In this document: positions 10,342 through 20,483 of the stretch, piece by piece
Numbering within the stretch: the stretch's first letter is position 1
Layout of the letters: the number at the start of each line of letters is the position of its first letter
NCBI GenBank assembly: GCA_006386115.1
Contig: VFIW01000008.1
Coordinates: 682,001-746,000 of the forward strand
Direction: 5' to 3'
DNA from: Globisporangium splendens
Taxonomy: Eukaryota > Oomycota > Peronosporomycetes > Pythiales > Pythiaceae
Length of the DNA stretch: 64,000 nt
The notes under the pieces: generated by a model
Told to the model about the DNA's origin: nothing
Databases searched by the model: none
The model's input: only the letters and a program-made list of their open reading frames with translations
Position numbers and translations under genes: made by a program

Positions 10342-11667
10342 TTAGCAGAGTCCTTCGCGCGCCATATCCGAGAGACGCTCCGAGAGGCGCTCCTTAATAA
10401 TCTTTCGGCGCTTTCGGAACGACGTACGCTATTCCAGCATTTGCCAATTACACAAGCACAGTTAGCATTATAGACCAAGCATAATGAACATGAGCCATAC
10501 AGCAATACAAACAATGGACTTACCAGACGTCCGTCCTTGCTGAAGAGGTCGAGGAAGCCATGCTGCATGTCTTCTGCCTTGCCGACCCACTTGTGCACAA
10601 AGCCGTCGACGTCGTGCTTGACCTTGTCGACCGCCATGTCGAACTTGATGCTCTGCTCCTTCATGAACGGCACGTTCATCTCCTTGCCCGTGTACCCGCG
10701 CGCCAGGTTGCGGCGGATGAACGTGTCGTACTCGGCGACGATGCGGATGATCAGGTCCGACGTCGAGATGCCGTCCGTGCGCTTCGTCTCCAAAAATTTG
10801 CCCATCGCCTTGATGCGCGCGTACACATCGCCCTCCGACGCCTCGCCCGACGCGTCCGAGTACGGCAGCGCGTCGTGGCACACGTAGTCGATGTTGTGCT
10901 TCTCGATGAACTCGTCCGTGATCACCCACGGCGCGTCCTCCACCACCTCGTCCACCCACTTGCAGTGGCGCAGCGACTCGTACCGCTCCTTGTCCGTCAT
11001 CACCGTGCGGCCCTTCAGCTTGTGCGTGATCTCGTCGCCACAGCAGCCCACCAGCAGGTACGTGTTCGGGTACGCCTCCTTGCACTGCTGCAGCGCCTTG
11101 GCGTGGCCAAAGTGGAAGAGGTCAAAGATGCCGTCGGCGTAGAGTCGCAGCGGGCGGCCCGTGAGCGTGCCTGGCTCGCCCTCCACCAGCGTCTTGCGGT
11201 ACGGCTGGTACTCGTCGTACGCCTTGCGCGCCTTCTCCTCTGCGTCATTGTCGCCTTCCACGCTGCTGCCGCCGTTCGAGTGGTCCTGCGACGCCGCCGT
11301 CTTGCTGTTCGCCGCGCTCTCCTCCGAGTCGCTCTTGTCGTTCTCCGCTACGACGTCCACGGTCGTCGCGTGCTTTGGCTGCTGATGCTCGTCATCGTGC
11401 TCCTTCTCAAACTCGCTAGCGGTTCTCTGTATGCGTCATTCAGTCCATGCACATATAAATACAAAGCATATGCGTCAGCGCGTCTGCGGGAGCCACGTCA
11501 TCGCCCCAAAGCGCCATTCACCAGAAGCGCACAAGACGCGGCAAACGCTGCGCGTATCATATATATACGCAGACACACACACTCGTGGCTATGCCCTCTG
11601 TATATATCCCACAGAATAATGACAGACTCTCTCTCTCTCTCTCTCTCTCTCGTACCTTTCGGCCCAT
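10342..11667 (-). CDS. PCYT1: Choline-phosphate cytidylyltransferase, copy A
   Basis: Exons 11667-11656 (only 12 nt), 11426-10524 and 10428-10342 give 333 aa. The core has L-Y-A-D-G-I-F-D-L-F-H-F-G-H-A-K-A (the H-x-G-H nucleotide-binding motif) and the family signature R-T-D-G-I-S-T-S-D-L-I. The enzyme makes CDP-choline from phosphocholine and CTP, the rate-limiting step of phosphatidylcholine synthesis. The short basic C-terminus on exon 3 (R-K-R-R-K-I-I-K-E-R-L) could bind membranes. The 12-nt first exon (M-G-R-K, donor GTACGAGA leading into a CT/GA repeat) is a prediction, but copy B has a first exon of the same size. The core is nearly identical to copy B at 14236-15356. PCYT2 (ethanolamine) is less likely because there is only one catalytic domain. 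Confidence 0.9.
10579..11209 (-). repeat. Inverted duplication arm A (cytidylyltransferase core)
   Basis: This 631-bp stretch reads, in reverse complement, almost base for base as 14485-15115. One substitution was seen by eye (GGGCCGCACGG here, GGGTCGCACGG there). Similarity stops abruptly at both ends inside exon 2. Confidence 0.93.
11627..11651. repeat. (CT)n microsatellite in intron 1 of cytidylyltransferase copy A
   Basis: About twelve CT units. On the coding (minus) strand this is a GA run beginning next to the predicted 5' splice site of the 12-nt first exon. Confidence 0.9.
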
Positions 11668-12321
11668 CGTGGTCGTCGCTTGTTTCTGGGTTTGGCGCGG
11701 TTTTTCTATTTGGCGCAAACAGCGCAACCGCCCAGCAAAGGAAAGCGATTTTCCCCCCAAAGCGCACACTCACAAACAAACAAACAAACAGACAGACAAA
11801 AAATCCGTTAAGTGCGAGGATGCTCACGCCATGCGTGTCGCACTTAACGCGCACCAGCGTAACGCTCACTCTTCTTTTTCGCTGGATTAACCCCGTCTAG
11901 ACCACCTCTTCTAAAAGTGAATGCGCTGCAGTTCCTTGCACTGGAACCATCGCAGTGTACCGATTTAGCGATTGCTGCAGTCACTCCTTGTCATCACTCT
12001 CTCTAACATCGAACTCCAATATAGCTAAATTCAATACTGTACACTCGACTAATCCTGTATGTTTTCATACATTTGTATAATGAGACAAAGCGAATGCTGC
12101 ACCACGGTCATCTAGGAGGGGGCCGAATCGGACACTTTAATGGATGACCTCCCCACATAACAAAATTTAAAATGTGGGGTAACAATGGCCACTGGCGAGC
12201 GAGCGACACTGACCTCTTCAATGGGACATGGGCTGATGGACTTCTTTATCAATGCTTCAAGGGCGTTCACATGGAAGCACGCGCATTGCTGGCTGGCTGG
12301 CTGACTGCCCAATGACTGACT
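11668..12321. other. Intergenic: promoter of cytidylyltransferase A, 3' flank of RGP1
   Basis: No gene is recognised. It contains an (ACAA)n run near 11773-11790, a perfect 12-bp dyad at 11806-11849, and AT-rich sequence to about 12170. Confidence 0.55.
11806..11849. promoter_or_regulatory. Perfect 12-bp dyad upstream of cytidylyltransferase A
   Basis: CGTTAAGTGCGA (11806-11817) is repeated as its reverse complement at 11838-11849, with a 20-nt spacer. It lies about 140 bp upstream of the predicted start at 11667. It could be a protein-binding site, a hairpin in a 5' leader, or a small transposon scar; its function is unknown. Confidence 0.5.
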
Positions 12322-13809
12322 TTACTCCAACTTGATCGTCCGGCGGCTTCCAGAAAACAATTTGTGCGGCACGTTCGCGTACTGACTGCGCTCCGTGGCG
12401 CTCGCGGGCCGCACGACAATCGGCACCTGCCATCGGAATGTTTGCCGCTGCGCTGCGCTGCTGTTCGCCGTGGCATCGTCTCCCGAAGCCGCTGGGTCAG
12501 GCACGACACCTGCCGTAAACTCGAAGCGGATGACCCACTGGAAGCACACGAGGTCTGTGCGGATGCTCGGCAGCGCGTCCTGCGGGATGCAGAAGCGAAC
12601 GTTCGTGTGCAGAACCGACCCCGTGTATTCGTGGAACGAGCCAAACTCTCTCGAGTGCACGACGCGCGATGGGTCTAACGACATGGACGAGAGCGTTTCC
12701 TCGAGACACAGCGTCGCCGTGACCTCGTAGCACGGAATCACAGCACGTGAAAAGTCAAACACGCCGAGCAGAATCTCACCTGGCTGGTAGAACTGCTTCG
12801 TGAGCAGAAAGCGCACTAAGTGGCTGCTGTCCTTCCCGATCGTGAAGATGCTCGTCTGCGCGCGCTGCATCAGCTCGGTCTCGACGCGGCCGTGCATGAG
12901 CGACGGTCGCAGCTCGAACGGGATCTCGTTGCCCTTGCGCACGCCAACGGGGATGACGCCCACCGAAATGCTGCGTTCTTTGCGCAAGTTTGAGCGCTTT
13001 GGACTGCGGTCACCTCCTCCTATTGATGAGGATGGCGATGCTCCTTTCCCATTGTTGCCATGCATCGCGGCATACTCATCGGCGCTTTCGAGCGTCGTCG
13101 GCTGGAAGAAATACTCGGGCGCGTACACTTCAAACGGTAGATGCACTGAGAAGGGCGTGCTCCCTTCTTTCACACTCTGCGCCGTGATAGACAACACGTA
13201 GAACACGCGCGCAGCGGTGCCACGGAACGTTGGACACGCGACTTCTGGTAAAGCGAGCGCAAACTCGCGTCGACAACGCTTCGCTGTCTCATCCTTTCCT
13301 TTAACTGCACCTGCCTCTGATGCTGACTCCAGCTCCTGTTGCGTTGGCGCAATGTTGATATCCGAAAGCAACGTCGTCGGCACCGACTGGTAGATGCAGG
13401 TGCCAGTATCTCCCGAGAAGCTCCGCACATCGGGCAACGCACCGCTCATCTTTTCAAAGAAAAACGCACCCTGAGGGGCGGCAGCCCCCGCACCGCTCCC
13501 TGCACGTTCGCGCTCAACCTGCGACGCCGAACGTGGTGACAGCAGCGGCACGACAGGGACCGTCAGCAGGTTACTGTCGACCGTCACGTGCGCGTGGATC
13601 TGTGCGACGACATACGCGATCTCCGTCGACGCGTCGGCCTTCTCGCGGTCCGTGTGCAGGTTCACGACGCCGCGCACGACGCCACCGGGACGGAAGTGTC
13701 GACTCGAGAGCTCCGCCGACAGCTGGTTCCCCGTCGCGTCCGCCCCCGCGGCCGCAGTCGCTTTCTCCGCGCCGGCCATCTTGATCCGCTCTTCTTCTTG
13801 GCTCAACAC
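12322..13809 (-). CDS. RGP1: RGP1 homologue, Ric1-Rgp1 Rab6-GEF complex subunit
   Basis: A single exon of 495 aa. The protein follows the Rgp1 family: an arrestin-like first half beginning R-H-F-R-P-G-G-V-V-R-G-V-V, a region with F-S-V-H-L-P-F-E-V-Y-A-P, and a second half with I-G-K-D-S-S-H-L-V-R-F, then P-G-E-I-L-L-G-V-F-D-F-S-R-A, and a C-terminal W-V-I-R-F-E-F. With Ric1, Rgp1 forms the guanine-nucleotide exchange factor for Rab6/Ypt6 at the Golgi. A second in-frame Met at 13776 is an alternative start. The gene lies between two inverted cytidylyltransferase genes but is unrelated to them. Confidence 0.88.
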   Translation of the reverse strand: MLSQEEERIKMAGAEKATAAAGADATGNQLSAELSSRHFRPGGVVRGVVNLHTDREKADASTEIAYVVAQIHAHVTVDSNLLTVPVVPLLSPRSASQVERERAGSGAGAAAPQGAFFFEKMSGALPDVRSFSGDTGTCIYQSVPTTLLSDINIAPTQQELESASEAGAVKGKDETAKRCRREFALALPEVACPTFRGTAARVFYVLSITAQSVKEGSTPFSVHLPFEVYAPEYFFQPTTLESADEYAAMHGNNGKGASPSSSIGGGDRSPKRSNLRKERSISVGVIPVGVRKGNEIPFELRPSLMHGRVETELMQRAQTSIFTIGKDSSHLVRFLLTKQFYQPGEILLGVFDFSRAVIPCYEVTATLCLEETLSSMSLDPSRVVHSREFGSFHEYTGSVLHTNVRFCIPQDALPSIRTDLVCFQWVIRFEFTAGVVPDPAASGDDATANSSAAQRQTFRWQVPIVVRPASATERSQYANVPHKLFSGSRRTIKLE

Positions 13810-14235
13810 TCAGTTCGTTCACGTCACATGCAGTCTCCGCGTGGTCACTTCGGTAAAGTACGAGTCCTCTGTCTTTCCTATTAAGTGCGTCTTTTGCAGT
13901 TCAGAATAGCGTGGGGAGTACTTAGCGAGCCAACTTGTGTGATGATGCAGTCGTGGTGGCTTGATCATAGAGAGGACTGAAGGAAGAGCGCATCCATGTG
14001 GAGGCACCGCCAGCTGCTCTCTTCCTCGTCTCTTTCTCAGTGAAAGGGCGCGGGAATGGAGTTGGGAATAGTTCGCGGCACCAGACCATCGAGGTCCATC
14101 TCACAGAATATGCGGCTCCCCCGCTTCTCTACCGCAGCTGGGTCTCTAGGGAACCGAGGGAAAGCTCAGGAAGTCATGTCTGCAGATTCATTCATTTCGA
14201 ATAATCCCGCGCGTTGATCAAGAAGTCCGTCGCCA
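13810..14235. other. Divergent promoter region between RGP1 and cytidylyltransferase B
   Basis: 426 bp between two divergent start codons. No gene or repeat is recognised. Unlike the neighbouring genes, it shows no visible similarity to the copy A upstream region. Confidence 0.5.
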
Positions 14236-15356
14236 TGACGTCCACGGTAACTTAGCGGCGCTCATGCACGTGGAGACAATAGAGAGAAGGGCTAATGGAC
14301 GAGGTGCGGCGTGCTGGTGTTGTTGATGTCGTGTAGGAAGCTGCTGCTGTTGTGCCCGCTGTCGAGCCTGTTCAAGGGCAAAAGGCTGATGCCGCGGTTG
14401 TCGATGCGAGCGATGCCAAGCCCACCAAGGCGCATGAAGAAGAACTGGCCTCGGTGACCACGGACGAAGACAATGAAAACGAGAACCAGCCGTACCGCAA
14501 GACGCTGGTGGAGGGCGAGCCAGGCACGCTCACGGGCCGCCCGCTGCGACTCTACGCCGACGGCATCTTTGACCTCTTCCACTTTGGCCACGCCAAGGCG
14601 CTGCAGCAGTGCAAGGAGGCGTACCCGAACACGTACCTGCTGGTGGGCTGCTGTGGCGACGAGATCACGCACAAGCTGAAGGGTCGCACGGTGATGACGG
14701 ACAAGGAGCGGTACGAGTCGCTGCGCCACTGCAAGTGGGTGGACGAGGTGGTGGAGGACGCGCCGTGGGTGATCACGGACGAGTTCATCGAGAAGCACAA
14801 CATCGACTACGTGTGCCACGACGCGCTGCCGTACTCGGACGCGTCGGGCGAGGCGTCGGAGGGCGATGTGTACGCGCGCATCAAGGCGATGGGCAAATTT
14901 TTGGAGACGAAGCGCACGGACGGCATCTCGACGTCGGACCTGATCATCCGCATCGTCGCCGAGTACGACACGTTCATCCGCCGCAACCTGGCGCGCGGGT
15001 ACACGGGCAAGGAGATGAACGTGCCGTTCATGAAGGAGCAGAGCATCAAGTTCGACATGGCGGTCGACAAGGTCAAGCACGACGTCGACGGCTTTGTGCA
15101 CAAGTGGGTCGGCAAAGCCGACGATATTCAAACGAGATTCCTCGATTTGTTCCGGCGCGAAGGCTCACTGGTGCGCACATGCTGGCATGTCTTTTTTCTA
15201 ATGCAGCTGCTACTGGTCAACTAACTATTTGCATTCTGGCGTGTATTGTAGCGCACATCGCTTCGTGAGCAGCGCCAGACAATTCGACGCCGCTTGTCGC
15301 TATCCCACCCTGAGACTTCTGCATCAACGGAGCAAACCGGGCGTCAATCGCTGTAA
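14236..15356 (+). CDS. PCYT1: Choline-phosphate cytidylyltransferase, copy B
   Basis: Exons 14236-14247 (12 nt, M-T-S-T), 14337-15170 and 15252-15356 give 316 aa. The catalytic core (H-F-G-H and R-T-D-G-I-S-T-S) is nearly identical to copy A at DNA level, whereas the Ala/Val/Glu-rich N-terminus and the C-terminus (R-T-S-L-R-E-Q-R-Q-T-I-R-R-R-L) are different. The exon plan is the same in both genes: tiny exon 1, long exon 2, short exon 3 beginning R-T-S. The different ends could give different membrane binding or regulation while catalysis is kept the same. Same reaction as copy A. The gene is convergent with VMA22. Confidence 0.9.
14485..15115 (+). repeat. Inverted duplication arm B (cytidylyltransferase core)
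   Basis: Near-perfect reverse-complement match to 10579-11209; see that entry. Confidence 0.93.
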
Positions 15357-15500
15357 ACCAGACGCCCGGATTATCAGCATAGCAATAACACCAACAACAC
15401 AAGCATACGACTACAGACTGTACATCTATTGTGTTCTGAGTGTGCCTTATAAGCGAATGAGACTCGTATTCCGCCACACAATTGGCTCTTTGCGCTCGCC

Positions 15501-16310
15501 CTATGGATTGCATTCAAGCTGCTGAAGCGCGTGCACTGCTTGTTGCGCTTTTGATGCCGATGTTGCCGCATAAATCAACGCTTGAAGAGCTACGCAACAC
15601 GATACACAACACACACCAATAAGCCAATAAGGTCAGCAAAAATGCATTGCATACTGATGCTATCCATGCAACGAAATCAGTACATTGCATCGTACCACTT
15701 CGAAAGTGTTTTTGCGCCTGGCGCAGATCATTTGGCGGTAGAGAACTGAACCACATGATGGTGGAATTCTGGAGCTCTTGCTGCTGCTGCTGCAATCGTG
15801 ACGCTTCTTCATCATCCGCTGCTGTCTGTTCAGTGGCATTTGCTTTTCCCTTGCGCTGCGTCAATAACGATGCATTCTTTGCTGATGCTATCTCAGTCGC
15901 GTCTCTTCCTGGCGACGTCAGTATCCACTGCACAACATCAATGCCATTATCGTCGCCCTCATCCTGTTCCTCTGCGTCATTCGTGAGCTCTGAAGTCTGC
16001 GCTGCGACCATCGTCACAGCGTCAAAGTACCCGTGATACGACAAATCGCTCAGCGCATGCGCTGGCAGGTTGCGTCGCGCCATCGTGAGCTTCAAGAAGC
16101 CCTGCAGACATCCACATGTAGAAATGCACATAAACACACGAGTCACAATGCGTTCTATTTTCCCTGTACATATACGAACCACAGCAGACGCAGCACCTGC
16201 TTGAGCTTCTCACACGCGCGCTGGTGCTCGTTCAGATAGTCCTCGTAGGCACAGAGCCCGTCGACGAGCAGCGAGTCCTCGAGATACTCGCGCGACACAC
16301 TCTCCTTCAT
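15501..16310 (-). CDS. VMA22: V-ATPase assembly factor VMA22 (CCDC115-like)
   Basis: Exons 16310-16197, 16101-15696 and 15589-15501 give 202 aa, all with GT/AG borders. The N-terminal helix and G-F-L-K-L-T-M-A-R-R resemble the G-W-x-x-L-A-K-A-R of CCDC115. After an acidic, Gln-rich middle comes the family's most recognisable part, M-W-F-S-S-L-P-P-N-D-L-R-Q-A-Q-K-H-F-R, then a short Ala-rich helix on exon 3. Vma22/CCDC115 is an ER-located chaperone for assembling the V-ATPase membrane sector. The start at 16310 fits the family; an open frame extends to an ATG at 16418, but that part looks like 5' UTR. Similarity is modest outside the W-F-x-x-L-x-P motif. Confidence 0.75.
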
Positions 16311-16506
16311 TTTGATCTCTCTCAACCTTGCCAGAATGGACACTTCAAAAAGGCACGCACTTCCATTTAGAAACGCGTTTCTATTTTCGCTTGTCTTGTG
16401 TGCTTCAACTATCGACATTCACTTAGAAATACATTTTTAACGTTTCTAGTCGACTCATCCAGCTGAAGCGGCAAACATTTCTTTGATACAAAACGTAGCA
16501 GCAATA

Positions 16507-18063
16507 ATGACGAAGAAGATGGCGGCGAAGAAGCAGATCTCGCAGGAGACGTTCGACGAGTGCGTGCGCGAGAACGTGGAGGAGTTCGACATGGACCTAG
16601 TGGAGGCCACGCGGGACGCGATCCAGCAGTTCGAGTCCCAGCAGGTCGACCTCTCCAACATCATCAAGCACGTGCGCGCTGCGAGTGGCGCAGACAGCGG
16701 TGGCGCGCAGCCCGAGAACATCTTGGACCAGATCAAGCGCATTATCAAGGAGCTAGAAGCCTTGGCGGAGAAAGCGAAAGGCAGTGCGTGTTCTAGTGAA
16801 GATGAGCAGCGCATTGTGGCCAATTTGACGCAATTGCAAGCGCTGTGCGACGAAGTTCCGGAAGCGGCCGTCGTCGCGGGCCGCAACAATGCCATTGATG
16901 CATTGCTGGACCTCATCGACGGTGCAGCGTCGTCAGCGTATAAGAGCGCCAGTGTACTGGAGACTGCGAGCGCTGCCCTGACGACTCTGTGTACAGACAA
17001 CACGGACAACCAAGACTTTGTTGGCCAAAGTGGCATGGTGCGTCTTGCGGCCGTGCTGAATGCACTAAGCACCACAGAGAGCAATGCGTCAACAGCGGCG
17101 CGCGTGCTCGCACTCGTGAAGACCGTGTGCGCTAAGCACGAAGCCAACAAGACGCATTTCACGAACGCACAGGGCGTCGATGCCGTGTTTGCGCATTTCG
17201 AGAGAGCAACACAAGACGAGAGCCTCTCCAAGCAACTCGCGTTCGTGCTGCGTGTCTTGACCGTGAACGACGACCCCAACGCGACCTTTTCGCAAGCGCA
17301 GGAGACGATCAAACAGCTGGTCGCAAAGGACGTGATCCCATACATTCTCGGGATCGTTCGCGGCAATCATGAGAAACCCGAGATGCTCTCTGTGTGGCTC
17401 GTCGTGCTCAAGCAGCTCGCGATCACAGAGGACAACTGCAAGAAGATCTACGAGCTCGAGGGTCTCGAGCTGCTGCAGCAGGTCATGGTCCAGCACGAAA
17501 AGCACCTCGCGGTCATGACGCGCTGCATCACGGTGTTCCGGAACGTCGCAGCTGCCGACGAGCTCAAGGCGTACATCATCAAGTCGGGCGGCATCGAACG
17601 CGTGCTCACCGGCATGCGGCTGCATCTGGGCGATCCATCGCTGCAACAGCACGCGTGCGCCACACTCGCCGCGGTCGCACTCCGTGCTCCAGAGAACAGT
17701 CTCCGCATCGTCGATCTCGGCGGTGCGCGTCAAATCGCGTTCGCCATGCGGAGCCACCGCGAGAACACGGCTTTGTTGCGGCAAGCGAGTCTCGCGATCC
17801 GTAACATGGTCGCGCGCTGTGTGGAACTGCGACCGCGAATCCTCGAAGAAGACATTGAGCCGCTGCTGCGCGACGCGCAGAGATACCGCGGTTGCGGTGA
17901 CGAAGCGTATGCGGCGCTGCGAGACCTAGGCTGCGACATCCAGCTCTCGTCGTTCGGTTCCGTGGCCACGACCGCGCAATTCAACCCAGTGAACATCGCA
18001 TCCAACCAGTTGCTGGAGAGCGTGGACGAAGTCGCCGAAGCCCCCTTTGCAAGACAGCGATAA
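16507..18063 (+). CDS. ARMC6: Armadillo repeat-containing protein 6
   Basis: A single exon of 518 aa from the ATG at 16507. The N-terminus matches ARMC6: I-S-Q-E-T-F-D-E-C-V-R-E-N-V-E-E-F, then A-I-Q-Q-F-E-S-Q-Q-V-D-L-S-N-I-I. The rest is a series of armadillo-type helical repeats of about 42 residues rich in Leu and Ala. ARMC6 is widely conserved with no firmly established function. The gene is divergent from VMA22, with starts about 200 bp apart. An open frame upstream of the ATG has no Met and is not used. Confidence 0.92.
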   Translation: MTKKMAAKKQISQETFDECVRENVEEFDMDLVEATRDAIQQFESQQVDLSNIIKHVRAASGADSGGAQPENILDQIKRIIKELEALAEKAKGSACSSEDEQRIVANLTQLQALCDEVPEAAVVAGRNNAIDALLDLIDGAASSAYKSASVLETASAALTTLCTDNTDNQDFVGQSGMVRLAAVLNALSTTESNASTAARVLALVKTVCAKHEANKTHFTNAQGVDAVFAHFERATQDESLSKQLAFVLRVLTVNDDPNATFSQAQETIKQLVAKDVIPYILGIVRGNHEKPEMLSVWLVVLKQLAITEDNCKKIYELEGLELLQQVMVQHEKHLAVMTRCITVFRNVAAADELKAYIIKSGGIERVLTGMRLHLGDPSLQQHACATLAAVALRAPENSLRIVDLGGARQIAFAMRSHRENTALLRQASLAIRNMVARCVELRPRILEEDIEPLLRDAQRYRGCGDEAYAALRDLGCDIQLSSFGSVATTAQFNPVNIASNQLLESVDEVAEAPFARQR

Positions 18064-18496
18064 GGTAACAAGTAGTGCGTAGCTTCAAGCACTTGGTATA
18101 GATGACAGATGCTTGGATTCTCTCAACAGAAGCAACGCAGTACACGAAACTAATGCACCTGCCAAAGAGAAAAATGAAGCTAGAGCGCCGTGTTTCAAAG
18201 CCTTTAACTAAAGCATCTCTACAGTAGCGAAGAGCTACACTCTGAACTAGGAAACGCATCGCCATCGCTGTCTTCTCCTTGTCGAATGCGCCAATATCGT
18301 CAAAGTCGCCCGTCGTATTTCTCTCCCATTCTCTTTTTTTTCGGATCCTTTTCTCTTGTTTCTTTCGCGACACACGCACAGCTTCCCTAACGTTGCGTCT
18401 CGACGAACGCGTGTTTTTGTTGACGTGCAGTTGTATATCTGATTTGTTGTTTCTTCGCATCTTTCTCGTTTGCGCTTCGAATATTTTGTTTCGCGC
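18064..18496. other. Intergenic between convergent ARMC6 and RAD6
   Basis: 3' flanks of two convergent genes; pyrimidine-rich from 18270 to 18480. No gene is recognised. Confidence 0.5.
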
Positions 18497-19275
18497 TTAC
18501 GAGATCGCGACCCAGCTTTGCTCGACGATTTCGCGCACGCGGCGATTGTATTCGCGGCGGTTTTCCTGGAACAGGCGCGCGGCTTCCGAGTTCGCAGGCG
18601 AGTTCGGGTTCGGGTCGCAGAGCAGCGACTGGATCGACGTCAAGATCGCCGAGATATCGTAGATCGGCGACCACTGGTTCTGCAAAATATCGAGACAGAT
18701 CTGGCCGTCGTTGTAGACTGCAAGAGCACACAGAGTCATCAGTCTCAAGCGTTAATATCAATACACTATGAAAATCAACCACATAAGCAGCACAGTAGTA
18801 AATAATGCAGATGCATGCACGTACTGTTTGGGTGGAACATCTTTGTGATAAATCGCACGGTTGGTGCTTTGTTCGGGTAATCTTCGCTGAACTCCAACGT
18901 CAGGTTGAAAGTACCGCCTTCCCACGGCGTGTCATCCGGGCTAACAGCGCATAACACACACCACACCAAGCGTGCGCACACAAGTCAGTAAAACGCTTTC
19001 TCATGCAAAAATACCGCACCAATTCAGCCACAAGAGCGGCCATAGCATCTTCATATCCGCCATATTCCCCATTATGAGCTCCTCGGCAACCCACGAGGTC
19101 CAGCAGGTGGGTTTCCCTTTCTCCAGACAGCTTTAATCTAATGAACGTACCCGAAGATGACGGCCTGCCAGAGCATGATGTTGTTGTCCATTGGCGCGCC
19201 GGAGACACCCGACGGCGGGTCGTTCTGCAGCTTGCGGAAGTCGCGCATTAATCGTCTTCTCGCGGCCGTCGACAT
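18497..19275 (-). CDS. RAD6: Ubiquitin-conjugating enzyme E2, RAD6/UBE2A-B type
   Basis: Exons 19275-19151, 18940-18825 and 18717-18497 give 153 aa. It starts [13 protein letters not shown], the RAD6 signature, continues with G-V-S-G-A-P and P-N-K-A-P-T-V-R-F, and has the active-site segment [12 protein letters not shown] with the catalytic Cys. The C-terminus ends I-V-E-Q-S-W like UBE2A/B. Length equals the animal enzymes, without yeast Rad6's acidic tail. RAD6 monoubiquitinates histone H2B and PCNA with E3 partners such as Bre1 and Rad18. Introns interrupt the frame in places that only make sense when spliced. Confidence 0.95.
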
Positions 19276-19919
19276 GGTGCAGACTCTTGATCGCTGAGGC
19301 TTCTTTCTTTCCTTCTTTCCGACTGTGTGGCAGTGTTGTTGTATGAATGCGTCCAGTGGGTACGCGGTGCGGGTCGATGGGTCAGAGGAGTACGCAGTAC
19401 CGTAGGCAACATTCTTGCAGCAAGACAGACAGGCAAGACAGAACAATAGGAAAGCATCGGAAACAAAACCGGTATATCAAGAAAAAGATGGGTATTCCTG
19501 TGGAAAACGTACTGCTTTTAGATGGCGAGGAGAAAAAGAACCCGGTTCTGGAACTTTGGATTGTTGCTGCACCTTTTTTTTCCAGTTACTCCTACAAGTG
19601 ATTGTAAACTCAAATATACTGGATCAGGTTAGTAAAATGTATAATATGTCGGATACGGTACGTGCATTGCAGAATGACTGTCGCTCTCGCAAATCTGTTA
19701 GGTCACGCACGACTTTTCGACGACAGGCTGTCAATGGAAGACACGAGGCGGCGGCGGACGCGTGTGAGTGGGTCCTCACATTTGCCTCAGTCCAGCAGTG
19801 CTCAGACCCTACAGACGGGCCTATTGTTCCCTTTCCCCTGCTTATCCATCGGAGAAAGCTGCTCCACTAGCGGCAGCAGCTATTATTAGGCGGATTTGCC
19901 TCACAAGGATTCGCCTTCC
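19276..19919. other. Divergent promoter region, RAD6 and Erf4-like gene
   Basis: 644 bp between divergent starts. A 151-codon open frame on plus (19415-19870) has no recognisable similarity and is probably chance. No repeat was seen. Confidence 0.45.
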
Positions 19920-20483
19920 ATGTCGAAAGAGCGGCTCGTGAATCCGGAGCAAAATGTACGTGTGCTCGCGCGGCTGGGAGGTACGGGACCCAAGGCAATC
20001 ACAGCGTTCTCGCCCGCGTACGGCCATGAGTTTCCCAGCGCACTCGACGGCATCGGTGAGTTGTAGGTTGCTTTCCTCCGTCTCTTTCCAGACATGTGAG
20101 CTCTGACATTCGCATGGTTGATTGACGTGGCAGTGTCCAGGAAAGAGTTCCGGTTTTGCATGGAGGCGATCAATCAGACTGTCGGAGACTACTACCCGCG
20201 CTTGCCGTGCTACGCGTGTGGGTACTTTTGCTGCTTCACAACACTCGGTCTATCGCTCTTGTTCCCAGAGCCGTGCACGAAACAGGTAGGCGCATTCGAT
20301 GGTGCTTGGATGTCATCATCAGTTGTCGCTGTCAGACTGACAATTGGTCTACGCTTGTTTGCATATGCGCAGCTTGAGACCAACTTGGAGATCGTGCTGA
20401 GACGACTGAATAACAGAGAAGAGCTACTGTATCGAGATCTGATCTGGAAGTTCCGCCGCGACAAGCGCTCCCGGACATCATGA
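19920..20483 (+). CDS. Erf4/GOLGA7/CHIC-family protein (palmitoylation cofactor-like)
   Basis: Exons 19920-20055, 20134-20285 and 20373-20483 give 132 aa. The frame is kept across both introns. The segment F-S-P-A-Y-G-H-E-F-P-S-A-L-D-G-I, then E-F-x-x-x-M-E-A-I-N, resembles the Erf4/GOLGA7 domain, and the Cys-rich hydrophobic stretch Y-A-C-G-Y-F-C-C-F resembles CHIC proteins. A helix with L-E-T-N-L-E-I-V-L and N-R-E-E-L-L-Y-R-D follows. Known members are palmitoylated partners of DHHC acyltransferases (Erf2-Erf4, DHHC9-GOLGA7). Membership of this superfamily is likely; the exact subfamily is uncertain. Confidence 0.75.

Noticed and set aside
10165..10473. Possible extra last exon of B9D1 with a helical tail
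   Set aside because: The stretch is antisense to the last exon of cytidylyltransferase A, and B9D1 already ends at a family-typical place.
10560..11900. 446-codon plus-strand frame, and its mirror image at 14292-15131 minus
   Set aside because: Both are antisense shadows of the two cytidylyltransferase genes; the same false protein appears because the cores are identical.
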